A stretch of DNA of 50,594 nt from the NCBI GenBank assembly GCA_025360965.1, contig JANYBC010000259.1, positions 1 to 50,594 of the forward strand. The letters are read 5' to 3'. Positions 43,741-50,594 of this stretch are shown in pieces; positions within the stretch are counted from its first letter, which is position 1; each line of letters starts with the position of its first letter. The notes beneath the pieces are model-generated. The model was given only the letters and a program-made list of their open reading frames with translations. It made no database searches and had not been told where the DNA came from. The position numbers and the translations under genes are program-made. This stretch comes from Anaeromyxobacter sp. (lineage in GTDB: Bacteria > Myxococcota > Myxococcia > Myxococcales > Anaeromyxobacteraceae).

Positions 43741-45654
43741 GTGTCGCAGCCAGCCCACCCCCACGCCTTGGATCCCGCCTCGCTGGTCGGCACCACGCTC
43801 GACGGTCAGTACCGGATCGACTGCCACCTCGCCTCGGGCGGGATGGGGGCGGTCTTTCGCGCCCACCACCTCTCGCTGCGCAAGGACGTGGCCCTCAAGG
43901 TGCTGCGCCCGGAGCTGACCACCTCGGTCGAGCTGCAGGAGCGCTTCCGGCGCGAGTCGCAGATCGCCGCGTCGCTTGAGCACCGGCACATCGTCCGCGT
44001 CACCGACTTCCGCCGCTCTCCGGAGGGGCTGCTCTACCTGGCCATGGAGCTGCTCGACGGCGAGAGCCTCTTCGATCGGCTGCGCCGCGAGGGGTTCCTG
44101 CCTCCCGACGAGGCGGTGCAGATCCTCTGGCAGCTCTGCGACGGGCTCGAGACCGCCCACGCCCGCGGCGTGGTCCACCGCGATCTCAAGCCGGAGAACG
44201 TCTTCATAGCGCGCGGCCCTGGCGGCGAGCTCGTGAAGATCCTCGACTTCGGCATCGCCAAGATGGCCGATCCGGGCGAGGGGAACGCCACGCAGTCGGG
44301 CATGGTGGTCGGCACGCCCGAGTACCTCTCACCCGAGCAGGCCACCGGCTCGCCGGTCGACGCTCGCGCCGACCTCTACACGGTCGGGCTGATCGGCTGG
44401 CGCATGCTGGTCGGCCACCACCCCTTCAAGGCCGAGGACGCCCGCGGCCTGCTGATGATGCAGGCCACCCGCCCGGTCCCGCCGCTGGGGGCTGAGCGCG
44501 CCGAACTGGCCGCCCTGCCGCTGCTGGCGGCGACCATCGCCCGCGCCTGCCAGAAGGACCCGGCGGCCCGGTATCAGACCGCGGCCGAGCTCAAGGCCGA
44601 CCTCGGCGCCGTGCTCGATCACGGGCTGGGGATGATCCCGACCGCCACGCCGCCGCCTGCGGTCAGCTACACCTCGCTCTCGCCGGTGGCGCCGCTGGCC
44701 CCGGTGGCCGCGGTCCCGGCGCTCCAGACCATCCAGCTCGGCGCCCCCTTCCAGCCCGAGCCGACCCCCTCGCTCGGCCCCCCGCTGACACGCGGGGTGG
44801 AGGCCCGGCTCCGCCGCCACCCGCGCCTCGCGGTCGGGATCGGTCTGCTCCTGATCCTGGTGGCCAGCGGCGGGGTCATTGTTGCGGTCCAGGCCCGGCG
44901 CTCCGGGATGGCCCGCCTGGACGAGGCCCGCGCCCAGGCGCTGGCCCAGGCGGAGCGCGACGCCGTGCAGCGGGCCACTGCTGCAGCAGCGGAGGCGGCG
45001 GCCGCGACGGCGGCGCGGCGCGCCGACGAGGTGCGTCGCCCGGTCTCCCAGGCCGAGCTCGAGCTGCAGGCCGGCCGCCCAGCCAGGGCCCGGGCGTTGC
45101 TCACGCCGCTGCTGGCATCGCGCGCCGACGACCCGCTCCTGCACCAGCAACTCGGCCACGCCTGGCATGACGAGGGCGAGCTGGTCAAGGCGCTCGACGA
45201 ATGGACCACGGCGATGGCCCTGGCCCCGCTCGACCGCCCCACGCTGGACCACCTGGTGGCCAACCTGGGCAGGGACAAGACCGTGGCCGACCGGTCGGCG
45301 CACCTGCTGGTGCGCGCCGGCCCGCCGGCCGGCCCGGCCCTGGCCGACATCTCCACTCGCACCTCACCCTGGGTGAAGCTTCGGGCGCTGGCCGTGGCCA
45401 GGGAGATCGGCCCGGGGGCCAGGGTCGACACCGGCGTCGGCTACTTGGCGCTGCTCGCCGACGCCGACTGCGACGTTCGCCGTGCCGCCTCGCGCGCCCT
45501 CGGCGAGCTGCGCGAGCGCCGGGCGCTCCCCAGGCTGCGTGAGCGGGCCGAGGCCCGCGACCAGCGGAAGCTCGGCAGCGTCATCATCGGCTCCAAGCCG
45601 GCCTGCGGCGCGCCCGAGGCCGCCGAGGCGGTGCGGCGCATCGAAGGGCGCTGA
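43741..45654 (+). CDS. Membrane Ser/Thr protein kinase with repeat C-terminus
   Basis: 637 residues from GTG 43741. The kinase domain (residues 24-290) has G-loop LASGGMGAVFRA, K53 in VALKVL, HRDLKPEN (147-154), DFG (169-171) and activation segment GTPEYLSPEQ, so it should be active. A Pro/Ala-rich linker (300-350) leads to one TM helix (about 362-384). Outside the membrane come an Ala-rich coiled coil (AQAERDAVQRATAAAAEAAA), TPR-like repeats (about 425-510, ARALLTPLLASRADDPLLHQ) and HEAT-type units at the end (DCDVRRAASRALGELRERRA). This layout is common in myxobacteria. Its substrate and signal are unknown. Confidence 0.94.
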   Translation: MSQPAHPHALDPASLVGTTLDGQYRIDCHLASGGMGAVFRAHHLSLRKDVALKVLRPELTTSVELQERFRRESQIAASLEHRHIVRVTDFRRSPEGLLYLAMELLDGESLFDRLRREGFLPPDEAVQILWQLCDGLETAHARGVVHRDLKPENVFIARGPGGELVKILDFGIAKMADPGEGNATQSGMVVGTPEYLSPEQATGSPVDARADLYTVGLIGWRMLVGHHPFKAEDARGLLMMQATRPVPPLGAERAELAALPLLAATIARACQKDPAARYQTAAELKADLGAVLDHGLGMIPTATPPPAVSYTSLSPVAPLAPVAAVPALQTIQLGAPFQPEPTPSLGPPLTRGVEARLRRHPRLAVGIGLLLILVASGGVIVAVQARRSGMARLDEARAQALAQAERDAVQRATAAAAEAAAATAARRADEVRRPVSQAELELQAGRPARARALLTPLLASRADDPLLHQQLGHAWHDEGELVKALDEWTTAMALAPLDRPTLDHLVANLGRDKTVADRSAHLLVRAGPPAGPALADISTRTSPWVKLRALAVAREIGPGARVDTGVGYLALLADADCDVRRAASRALGELRERRALPRLRERAEARDQRKLGSVIIGSKPACGAPEAAEAVRRIEGR

Positions 45655-45690
45655 GCCCCGGGGCGCTCCACGTCACTTTGAGGAGTTCGC

Positions 45691-46686
45691 ATGGCGACTC
45701 TCGACTCGATCTCGATGAAGCTCTCAGGCGCGGAACCGCACACGCTCCCGGCCGCCGCGCTGGCGCTGCTGCTCTTCGAGGAGGACCTGGCCGCGACCGG
45801 CGGCGCGCTGCGCGCCACCGACGCCGCGCTCGGTGGTGTGCTGCGGAAGGTGATGCGCGCCGAGCGGTTCGAGGGCAAGGCCGGCCAGCGGCTGGTGGTG
45901 CCGACCTTGGGGCGCGGCCGCGCCGAGCGGGTGGTGTTGCTCGGCCTCGGCCCCCGGGCCACCGGCGCCGCAGGCCGGCTGGCGCTGGCCCTCCCGGCCG
46001 TTGCGTCGCTCCACCTGCCGGCCGCGGCCCGCGCGGCGGTGGAGGGTTCCCTGCTCGGCGCCTACCGCTTCGAGCGCTACCGTGCCAGGAAGAAGGACGC
46101 GCCCGCCGGCCTCGACGCGCTCACGCTGGCGGTCCCAGCGGCGGCGGCGCGGCGCCGGGACCTCGTCAACCTCGGCCCGGCGCAGTGCACGCCCCGGCTG
46201 CCGGCCGAGGCCGCGGCCCGCACCGCCAGGCGGGCCGGGCTGGCCTGCCAGGTCCGCGGTGAGCGGCAGATCGCGGCGCTGAAGATGGGGCTCTTCCTCG
46301 GCGTCACCCGCGGCTCGGCCGAGCCGCCGAGGCTGGTGACGCTGAGCTGGCGCCCCCGCGGTGCCGGGGCCGGGGTCCGGCCGGTGGTGCTGGTCGGCAA
46401 GGCGGTCACCTTCGACTCCGGCGGCCTCTCGCTCAAGCCGTCCGACTCGATGATCACCATGGACACCGACATGGCCGGCAGCGCCGCGGTCATCGCCGCC
46501 ATGCGGGTCGTCGCCGCGCTGCGCCCGGCCTTCCCGGTCATCGGCGTCTTCGGCGCCTGCGAGAACATGCCTGGCGGACGGGCCTACAAGCCCTCCGACG
46601 TGCTGGCCTGGTCGGCGCGCACCTTCAAGCCGGCGGCGATGATCGACGTGGCCACGCTCGGCGGCGCCATGAGGGGCGCACCGTGA
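45691..46686 (+). pseudogene. M17 leucyl aminopeptidase, internally deleted and truncated
   Basis: 331 residues from ATG 45691, against about 480-500 for PepA. The N-terminal domain and the first metal-site residues are present: K237 and D242 in LVGKAVTFDSGGLSLKPSDS, K249, and D258/D260 in MITMDTDMAGSAAVI. After GGRAYKPSDVLAWSA the sequence jumps to RTFKPAAMIDVATLGGA, so about 25 residues carrying the signature NTDAEGRL (two metal ligands and the catalytic Arg) are missing, near genome 46610-46620. It then stops at GAMRGAP, losing the last 130 or so residues. The stop overlaps the next start (CCGTGA). Without those ligands it cannot be a working aminopeptidase; a stable non-enzymatic remnant is possible. 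Confidence 0.8.
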
Positions 46687-47789
46687 CCCTGGCCGATCAG
46701 CTGTCGCCGCTGCTCCGCCCCGCCGGCGGAGGTATCCACCTGGTCTCGACCGGACGCGACCAGCAGGCCGCGCTGGTGCGCCGCCTGGCCGGGGCGACCA
46801 CCGACGCCGAGGTCACGACGCGCTGGCGCGCCGAGCTGGAGCGCGCCGCCGGCGCCCGCGCCGTCCTGCTCGGGATCCCTTGCGACGTGGGGGCCGGCTT
46901 CCGTCGCGGCGCCAACCTGGCCCCGGCCGCGATCCGCGCCGCCCTGATCGACCGCGACCCGGCCTGGTTCGAGCGGGCCCGGGGCGCTGGCCTGGTCGAT
47001 CTCGGCGACGTCTTCACCGTCCCTCAGCTGCTCCACGACGAGATGCTCTCCGATGCGCAGCTGGCCGCCTCGCGCCGCGCCCTCTACCCCGGCCTGCCCG
47101 GCGCCGACGCCTTGCCGGTCTCGCCGCTCTCGATCGCCGAGCGGGTCTTCCGCACCCTGCTGGCGCTCAACCCGGGCCTGCGGCTCCTCACCCTCGGCGG
47201 CGACCACTCGGCGGCCTGGCCGGCGGTGGCGGCGCTGGCGTCGGCGCGACCCGGGCTGGGCGTCGTGCAGCTCGACGCCCACACCGACCTGCTGCCGGAG
47301 CGGCTCGGCGTCCGGCTCTGCTTCGGCACCTGGTCCTTCCACGCCAATGAGCTGCTGGGTCGTGGCGGGCGGATGGTGCAGGTCGGCATCCGCGCCAGCC
47401 GGCGTGACCGCGCTCACTGGGAGTCGACGCTCGACGTCCGGCAGCTCTGGGCCGACGAGGCGCGCCGCGACCCGGCGGCCGCGGTGGAGCGGGTGGTGGC
47501 GCTCTGCCGCGACGCCGGGATCAGCTCGGTCTACCTCTCCAACGACATCGACGGCCTCGACCCGGCCTTCGCCCCGGGCACCGGCACGCCCGAGCCGGAC
47601 GGCCTCTCGCTCGACTTCGCGCTGGCGCTGATCCGGCGACTGGGCCGCGAGTTCGAGCTGGTGGGAGGCGACGTCATGGAGGTGGCGCCGGACCTCGCCC
47701 CCACGCCGGAGGGGCGGTCGCTGACGCTGGCCACCGCGACCGAGTGCCTGCGCGTCACCTGCGAAGCGCTGCTCGACCTCCCGGCCTGA
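46683..47789 (+). CDS. Ureohydrolase (arginase/agmatinase/formimidoylglutamase family)
   Basis: 368 residues from GTG 46683, overlapping the aminopeptidase remnant by four bases. All six manganese ligands are present: H175 in TLGGDHSAAWP, D198, H200 and D202 in VVQLDAHTDLLPE, D288 and D290 in YLSNDIDGLDPAFAPGTGTP. The enzyme removes a urea- or formamide-like group from a guanidino or formimino compound. An N-terminal extension of about 55 residues precedes the core. The exact substrate cannot be read off; agmatine or formiminoglutamate are as likely as arginine. Expression may depend on readthrough from the broken aminopeptidase gene. Confidence 0.9.
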   Translation: MTLADQLSPLLRPAGGGIHLVSTGRDQQAALVRRLAGATTDAEVTTRWRAELERAAGARAVLLGIPCDVGAGFRRGANLAPAAIRAALIDRDPAWFERARGAGLVDLGDVFTVPQLLHDEMLSDAQLAASRRALYPGLPGADALPVSPLSIAERVFRTLLALNPGLRLLTLGGDHSAAWPAVAALASARPGLGVVQLDAHTDLLPERLGVRLCFGTWSFHANELLGRGGRMVQVGIRASRRDRAHWESTLDVRQLWADEARRDPAAAVERVVALCRDAGISSVYLSNDIDGLDPAFAPGTGTPEPDGLSLDFALALIRRLGREFELVGGDVMEVAPDLAPTPEGRSLTLATATECLRVTCEALLDLPA

Positions 47790-47811
47790 GCCCTCGCCAT
47801 GGAAACACGAA

Positions 47812-47837
47812 ACCCCGGAGCCGTGAGGCCCCGGGGT
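47812..47837 (-). terminator. Hairpin with GTGA tetraloop between convergent genes
   Basis: ACCCCGG (47812-47818) pairs with CCGGGGT (47831-47837); after one A-C mismatch GCC pairs with GGC around the GNRA-type loop GTGA. On the minus strand the stem is followed by GGTTTCGTGTTTCC-like T-rich sequence, suiting termination of the membrane-protein gene; it may also stop the ureohydrolase transcript. Confidence 0.65.
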
Positions 47838-47878
47838 CGGGTGGCCGGTGTCGGCCCGTCGCGATCGAGGCCGGTCGA

Positions 47879-48202
47879 CTAGGCGTGGTCGGAGACGGCC
47901 TTCTTGGCCGGGGCGACCTTGCCGGTGAGCGCGCCGACGGCCGCGCCGGCGACGGCGCCGAGGACGGCGAAGAGCGAGGCGATGCCGGTGACGCCGAGCA
48001 CCATGCCGAAGATGATCAGCCCCTTCACGAAGAAGGTGGGGGTCACGGGCGTGCCGACGATGCCGCCGGCCAGCAGCAGGCCCGCGTAGCCGCCGTAGAG
48101 CACGGCCGGGAGCAGGGCGATGGCGAGGAAGAGGGCGAGGCCGATGCCGGCGCCGACCAGGGTGAAGAGCTTGTTCTGGGCCTTCGGAGTATTGACGGTC
48201 AT
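47879..48202 (-). CDS. Small hypothetical membrane protein
   Basis: 107 residues from ATG 48202. Three hydrophobic helices (about 14-33, 36-52, 60-92) are rich in Gly and Ala, with helix-packing patterns (GIGLALFLAIALLPAVLYGG, ASLFAVLGAVAGAAVGALTG). A Lys/Ala tail closes it. Similar small proteins occur in Geobacter-like bacteria (recollection, not searched). No function known. It is monocistronic, facing the ureohydrolase across a terminator hairpin and divergent from hisC. Confidence 0.65.
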   Translation of the reverse strand: MTVNTPKAQNKLFTLVGAGIGLALFLAIALLPAVLYGGYAGLLLAGGIVGTPVTPTFFVKGLIIFGMVLGVTGIASLFAVLGAVAGAAVGALTGKVAPAKKAVSDHA

Positions 48203-48381
48203 GGTGTTCTCCAGTTCGAGTTCGGCGCCGTTCGTTCGGTCACCCGGGAGCTACCAAGTGCAGTTGTCCTGCCAAGTACCTTCCACCTGATCTCGCTGGG
48301 TTGGCGCCGGTGTCGTCGGGAATTCCCGACGCCCGGCCGGATTGGCCCGACGGTCGGCTCCCTGCTACCCTTGAAGGGCCC

Positions 48382-49428
48382 GTGGACGCCTTCAAACCGC
48401 ACCTCGCCGACCTCGCCGATTACCCGTACGCAAAGGTCGACGCCCGCATCAAGCTCGACCAGAACGAGAGCCCGGACGACCTCCCGCCCGAGCTCAAGTC
48501 GCTGGCCCTGGCGCGGCTGGCGGCGCTCCCCTGGAACCGCTACCCGGAGCTGCACGCCGAGGACGTCCGCGCCGCGCTGGCCCGGCACGAGGACTGGCCC
48601 GAGGCCGGCGTGGTGCTCGCCCCCGGCTCCAACCTGCTCATCCTGGCCCTGGCCTCGGCGGCGCGGCAGGTGCTCGACACCTCCCCGGCCTTCCCCTACT
48701 ACAAGGGGGGCGCCACCGCGGCCGGGACGCCCTACCGCGCCGTCCCGCTCGGCCCCGGCTTCACGCTGCCGCTCGCGCCGCTGCTCTCGGCGCTCTCCGG
48801 ACCGCCCGGCGTCCTCTTCCTCCCCGTGCCCCACGCCCCGACCGGCGCCCTCTTCACGACGGGTGACGTGACGGCGCTGGCGGAGCGGGCCCGGGCCACC
48901 GGCTGGCTGCTGGTGGTCGACGAGGCCTACCAGGCCTTCGCCGGCACCGACGCCCGGCCGCTGGCGCGCAAGAACCCGAGCGTCGCCATCCTGCGCACCT
49001 TCTCCAAGGCCTGGTCGCTGGGTGGCGTCCGCACCGGCTACCTGCTCGGCTCGCCGCGCGTGGCCGCGGTGGCCCGCGCCATGATCCCGCCCTTCTGCAT
49101 CCCGGCCACCACCGGAGCCATCCTCACCACCGCGCTGGAGCGGCCCGGCTACCTGGCGGCGCTGGTGGAGCGGATCCGCTCCGAGCGGAAGCGGCTCCTC
49201 GACGGGCTGGCGGCGGTGCAGCCGCGCTGGACCGCCTACCCCTCGGCCGCCAACTTCCTGCTGGTGCGGACCCCCGACGCCAGGGCCGCCTTCGAGCACC
49301 TGCTCTCGCGCGGGCTGCTGGTCCGGCGCCAGGACCACTACGCCGGGCTCACGGGGTGCATCCGCATCTCGGTCGGCACCGCCGCCGAGAACGACGCCCT
49401 GCTGGCGGCGGCGCGCGAGGCGCCTTGA
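48382..49428 (+). CDS. hisC: Histidinol-phosphate aminotransferase-like enzyme
   Basis: 348 residues from GTG 48382, with GAAGGG before it and the family start (FKPHLADLADYPYAKVD) right after. The PLP lysine is K209 in RTFSKAWSLGGVRTGYLLG, Asp D180 in LLVVDEAYQAF, and KLDQNESPDDLP near the N-terminus is the substrate-side motif. The PNNPTG-like loop reads PHAPTG. Fold type I, class II. HisC transfers an amino group from glutamate to imidazole acetol phosphate in histidine synthesis; no other his gene is nearby, so a paralogue acting on aromatic amino acids or cobalamin aminopropanol precursor is possible. The YitT gene overlaps its stop. Confidence 0.8.
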   Translation: MDAFKPHLADLADYPYAKVDARIKLDQNESPDDLPPELKSLALARLAALPWNRYPELHAEDVRAALARHEDWPEAGVVLAPGSNLLILALASAARQVLDTSPAFPYYKGGATAAGTPYRAVPLGPGFTLPLAPLLSALSGPPGVLFLPVPHAPTGALFTTGDVTALAERARATGWLLVVDEAYQAFAGTDARPLARKNPSVAILRTFSKAWSLGGVRTGYLLGSPRVAAVARAMIPPFCIPATTGAILTTALERPGYLAALVERIRSERKRLLDGLAAVQPRWTAYPSAANFLLVRTPDARAAFEHLLSRGLLVRRQDHYAGLTGCIRISVGTAAENDALLAAAREAP

Positions 49429-50078
49429 GCGCACCGGCTCCGCTCGAGACGAGCGACTCCATCACGGTCACGCCGATACCGGGCCCGGTCCGGCACTCCT
49501 GGTTCGAGGATGCCCAGGCGCTCTTCACGGCGGCGCTCTTCGTCTCGCTCGGCTACGGGCTCCTCAAGCAGGCCCACCTGCTCTCGGGCGGGACCGCCGG
49601 GATGGCGCTGCTGCTCACCCGGCTCACACCCTTCAGCTTCGGCCAGCTCTTCGTGGCCCTCAACCTGCCCTTCTTCTGGCTGGCGGTCCGCCAGATGGGC
49701 TGGGCCTTCACCGTCAAGACCTTCCTCACCATCGGCGCGGTCTCGCTGGCCGCCGACCGGCTCCAGCTGGTGATGGCCTTCGAGCGGGTCGAGCCGCTCT
49801 ACGCCGCGGTCATGGGCGGCTCCTGCATCGGCATCGGCCTGCTCATCCTCTTCCGCCACCAGGCCTGCCTGGGCGGCCTGAACGTGCTGGCCATCTGGCT
49901 GCAGGAGCGGCGCGGGGTGCGCGCCGGCGTCTTCCAGCTGGTGGTCGACTCGCTGGTGGTGGTGGCGTCGCTCTTCGTGGTGCCGCCCACCACCGTCCTG
50001 CTCTCGGTGGTCGGGGCGGTGACGCTCAACATGGTGCTGGCGGTCAACCACCGGCCCGGGCGTTACCTGGGGACCTGA
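49425..50078 (+). CDS. YitT-family membrane protein
   Basis: 217 residues if started at TTG 49425, which overlaps the hisC stop (TTGA) and gives SAPAPLETSDSITVTPIPGP as N-terminus. Five to six TM helices. The typical features are ALFVSLGYGLLKQAHLLSGG, TAGMALLLTRLTPFSFGQLF and FLTIGAVSLAADRL. YitT proteins are widespread inner-membrane proteins with no settled function. Normal YitT members carry a C-terminal DUF2179 domain; here the protein ends soon after the last helix, as in the short subgroup. Confidence 0.85.
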   Translation: MSAPAPLETSDSITVTPIPGPVRHSWFEDAQALFTAALFVSLGYGLLKQAHLLSGGTAGMALLLTRLTPFSFGQLFVALNLPFFWLAVRQMGWAFTVKTFLTIGAVSLAADRLQLVMAFERVEPLYAAVMGGSCIGIGLLILFRHQACLGGLNVLAIWLQERRGVRAGVFQLVVDSLVVVASLFVVPPTTVLLSVVGAVTLNMVLAVNHRPGRYLGT

Positions 50079-50080
50079 GC

Positions 50081-50096
50081 GGCCTCCCCCGAGGCC
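50081..50096 (+). terminator. Short hairpin after the YitT gene
   Basis: GGCCTC-CCCC-GAGGCC is a perfect 6-bp stem with a four-base loop, two bases after the stop. No T-run follows, so terminator function is only possible. Confidence 0.35.
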
Positions 50097-50179
50097 GGGA
50101 GGCGGCGGCGCCGGTCAGGGCCTGGCCGGCGGGGCGACCTTCTTGAGTTACTCCCGAGGGCCGAGTTGGTGACATCGCC

Positions 50180-50594
50180 TCACTCGACCAACCGCCGCCA
50201 GCCGCGCGCCGCCCGCACCGCTAGCCAGCCCCCGAAGGTCGCCGCCACGGCGCCCTGCAGCAGGGCCCGGCCGCTGCCGGGCTCGAGCCGCTGCAGCCCG
50301 GCGAGACCAGAGGGCAGGTCGGCGGCCGCCACCGAGGCGAAGGCGATCGCCGCGGCGGTGATCAGCACGACCTCCACCGTCTCCTCCTTCTTCCCCTGCG
50401 ACGGACCGGCGAGGCGCCCCAGCACGACCAGCAGCGCGCTCGCCACCAGGGTGACCACCAGCCCGGCCTCGACCAGCTCGCCGAAGTGGTCCTCGACCAA
50501 GGCCCCGGCGCAGGTCGGTTGGCGCTTGTGGAGCCGGGCCAGCTCGGCGCAGCGCTCCACGGAGAGCTCGCCGACGCGGGCGCGGTCGTCGCCG
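50180..50594 (-). CDS. Hypothetical membrane protein, C-terminal part (cut by window edge)
   Basis: The frame enters from the right edge (GDDRARVGELSVERCAELAR) and ends at 50180. GTG 50560 is an internal alternative start, but the coding look continues to the edge. Hydrophobic segments at GLVVTLVASALLVVLGRL, VEVVLITAAAIAFASVAAAD and ALLQGAVAATFGGWLAVRA suggest three TM helices. The two cysteines before the first helix and the acidic/basic N-terminal part do not form a recognised motif. No family is assigned. It converges with the YitT gene. Confidence 0.55.
   Translation of the reverse strand, partial: GDDRARVGELSVERCAELARLHKRQPTCAGALVEDHFGELVEAGLVVTLVASALLVVLGRLAGPSQGKKEETVEVVLITAAAIAFASVAAADLPSGLAGLQRLEPGSGRALLQGAVAATFGGWLAVRAARGWRRLVE

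Noticed and set aside
48301-48381. Longer N-terminus for hisC starting at 48301
   Set aside because: The extra residues are not family-like, and GTG 48382 has a purine-rich ribosome site and a proper family start.

Overview
The DNA is very GC-rich, with strong G/C preference at third codon positions, so long open frames appear on both strands. Gene content points to a myxobacterial relative close to Anaeromyxobacter (inference, no search was run): a nine-haem c-type cytochrome lipoprotein, selenocysteine machinery (selA, selB), a sigma-54 response regulator, a eukaryotic-type Ser/Thr kinase, OPT peptide transporters and an HNH family familiar from that group. I saw no rRNA, tRNA, CRISPR array, insertion sequence or prophage.

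Layout, left: a cut cyclic-nucleotide-binding regulator (1-128, -); a tightly coupled acyltransferase / SDR / hslO trio (268-2965, +); a minus-strand group with an 8-TM sensor-GGDEF-haemerythrin protein, a STAS-like protein and two small genes (2996-6444); then amidase, phosphoribosyltransferase, selB, a broken histidine kinase and a sigma-54 regulator (6761-13965, +). nuoL-M-N (14004-19084, -) stand without the other complex I genes and abut a rhuM-family gene with a small coupled ORF (19228-20477), followed by selA.

Middle: an OmpR/histidine kinase pair (22120-23702, -), the nine-haem collagen-like lipoprotein (23817-26591, -) with a long upstream region carrying repeated TGACGC boxes, a beta-oxidation operon fadI-fadJ-thioesterase (27084-31178, -), a haemerythrin, and an ABC ATPase with no permease. 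A scar follows at 33202-34044, where remnants of an HNH-family gene and a flavin-oxidase-like gene face each other.

Right: a peptide-use operon (two OPT transporters and pepT, 34118-39544, -), then a plus-strand run of a metallopeptidase-like protein, a YcaQ-type DNA glycosylase, gloA, a methyltransferase, queF, a Ser/Thr kinase, a truncated M17 aminopeptidase coupled to a ureohydrolase, hisC and a YitT protein, ending in a cut membrane protein.

The most striking theme is gene damage by compact internal deletions and frame lesions. The GGDEF domain lacks its first half, the kinase at 10962-12565 carries three lesions, the aminopeptidase lacks its NTDAEGRL signature, and two remnants are fused at about 33.86 kb. 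A phosphoribosyltransferase appears to start at ATC behind a strong Shine-Dalgarno. Either this genome is losing genes by small deletions or the consensus has errors; the sequence alone cannot decide.
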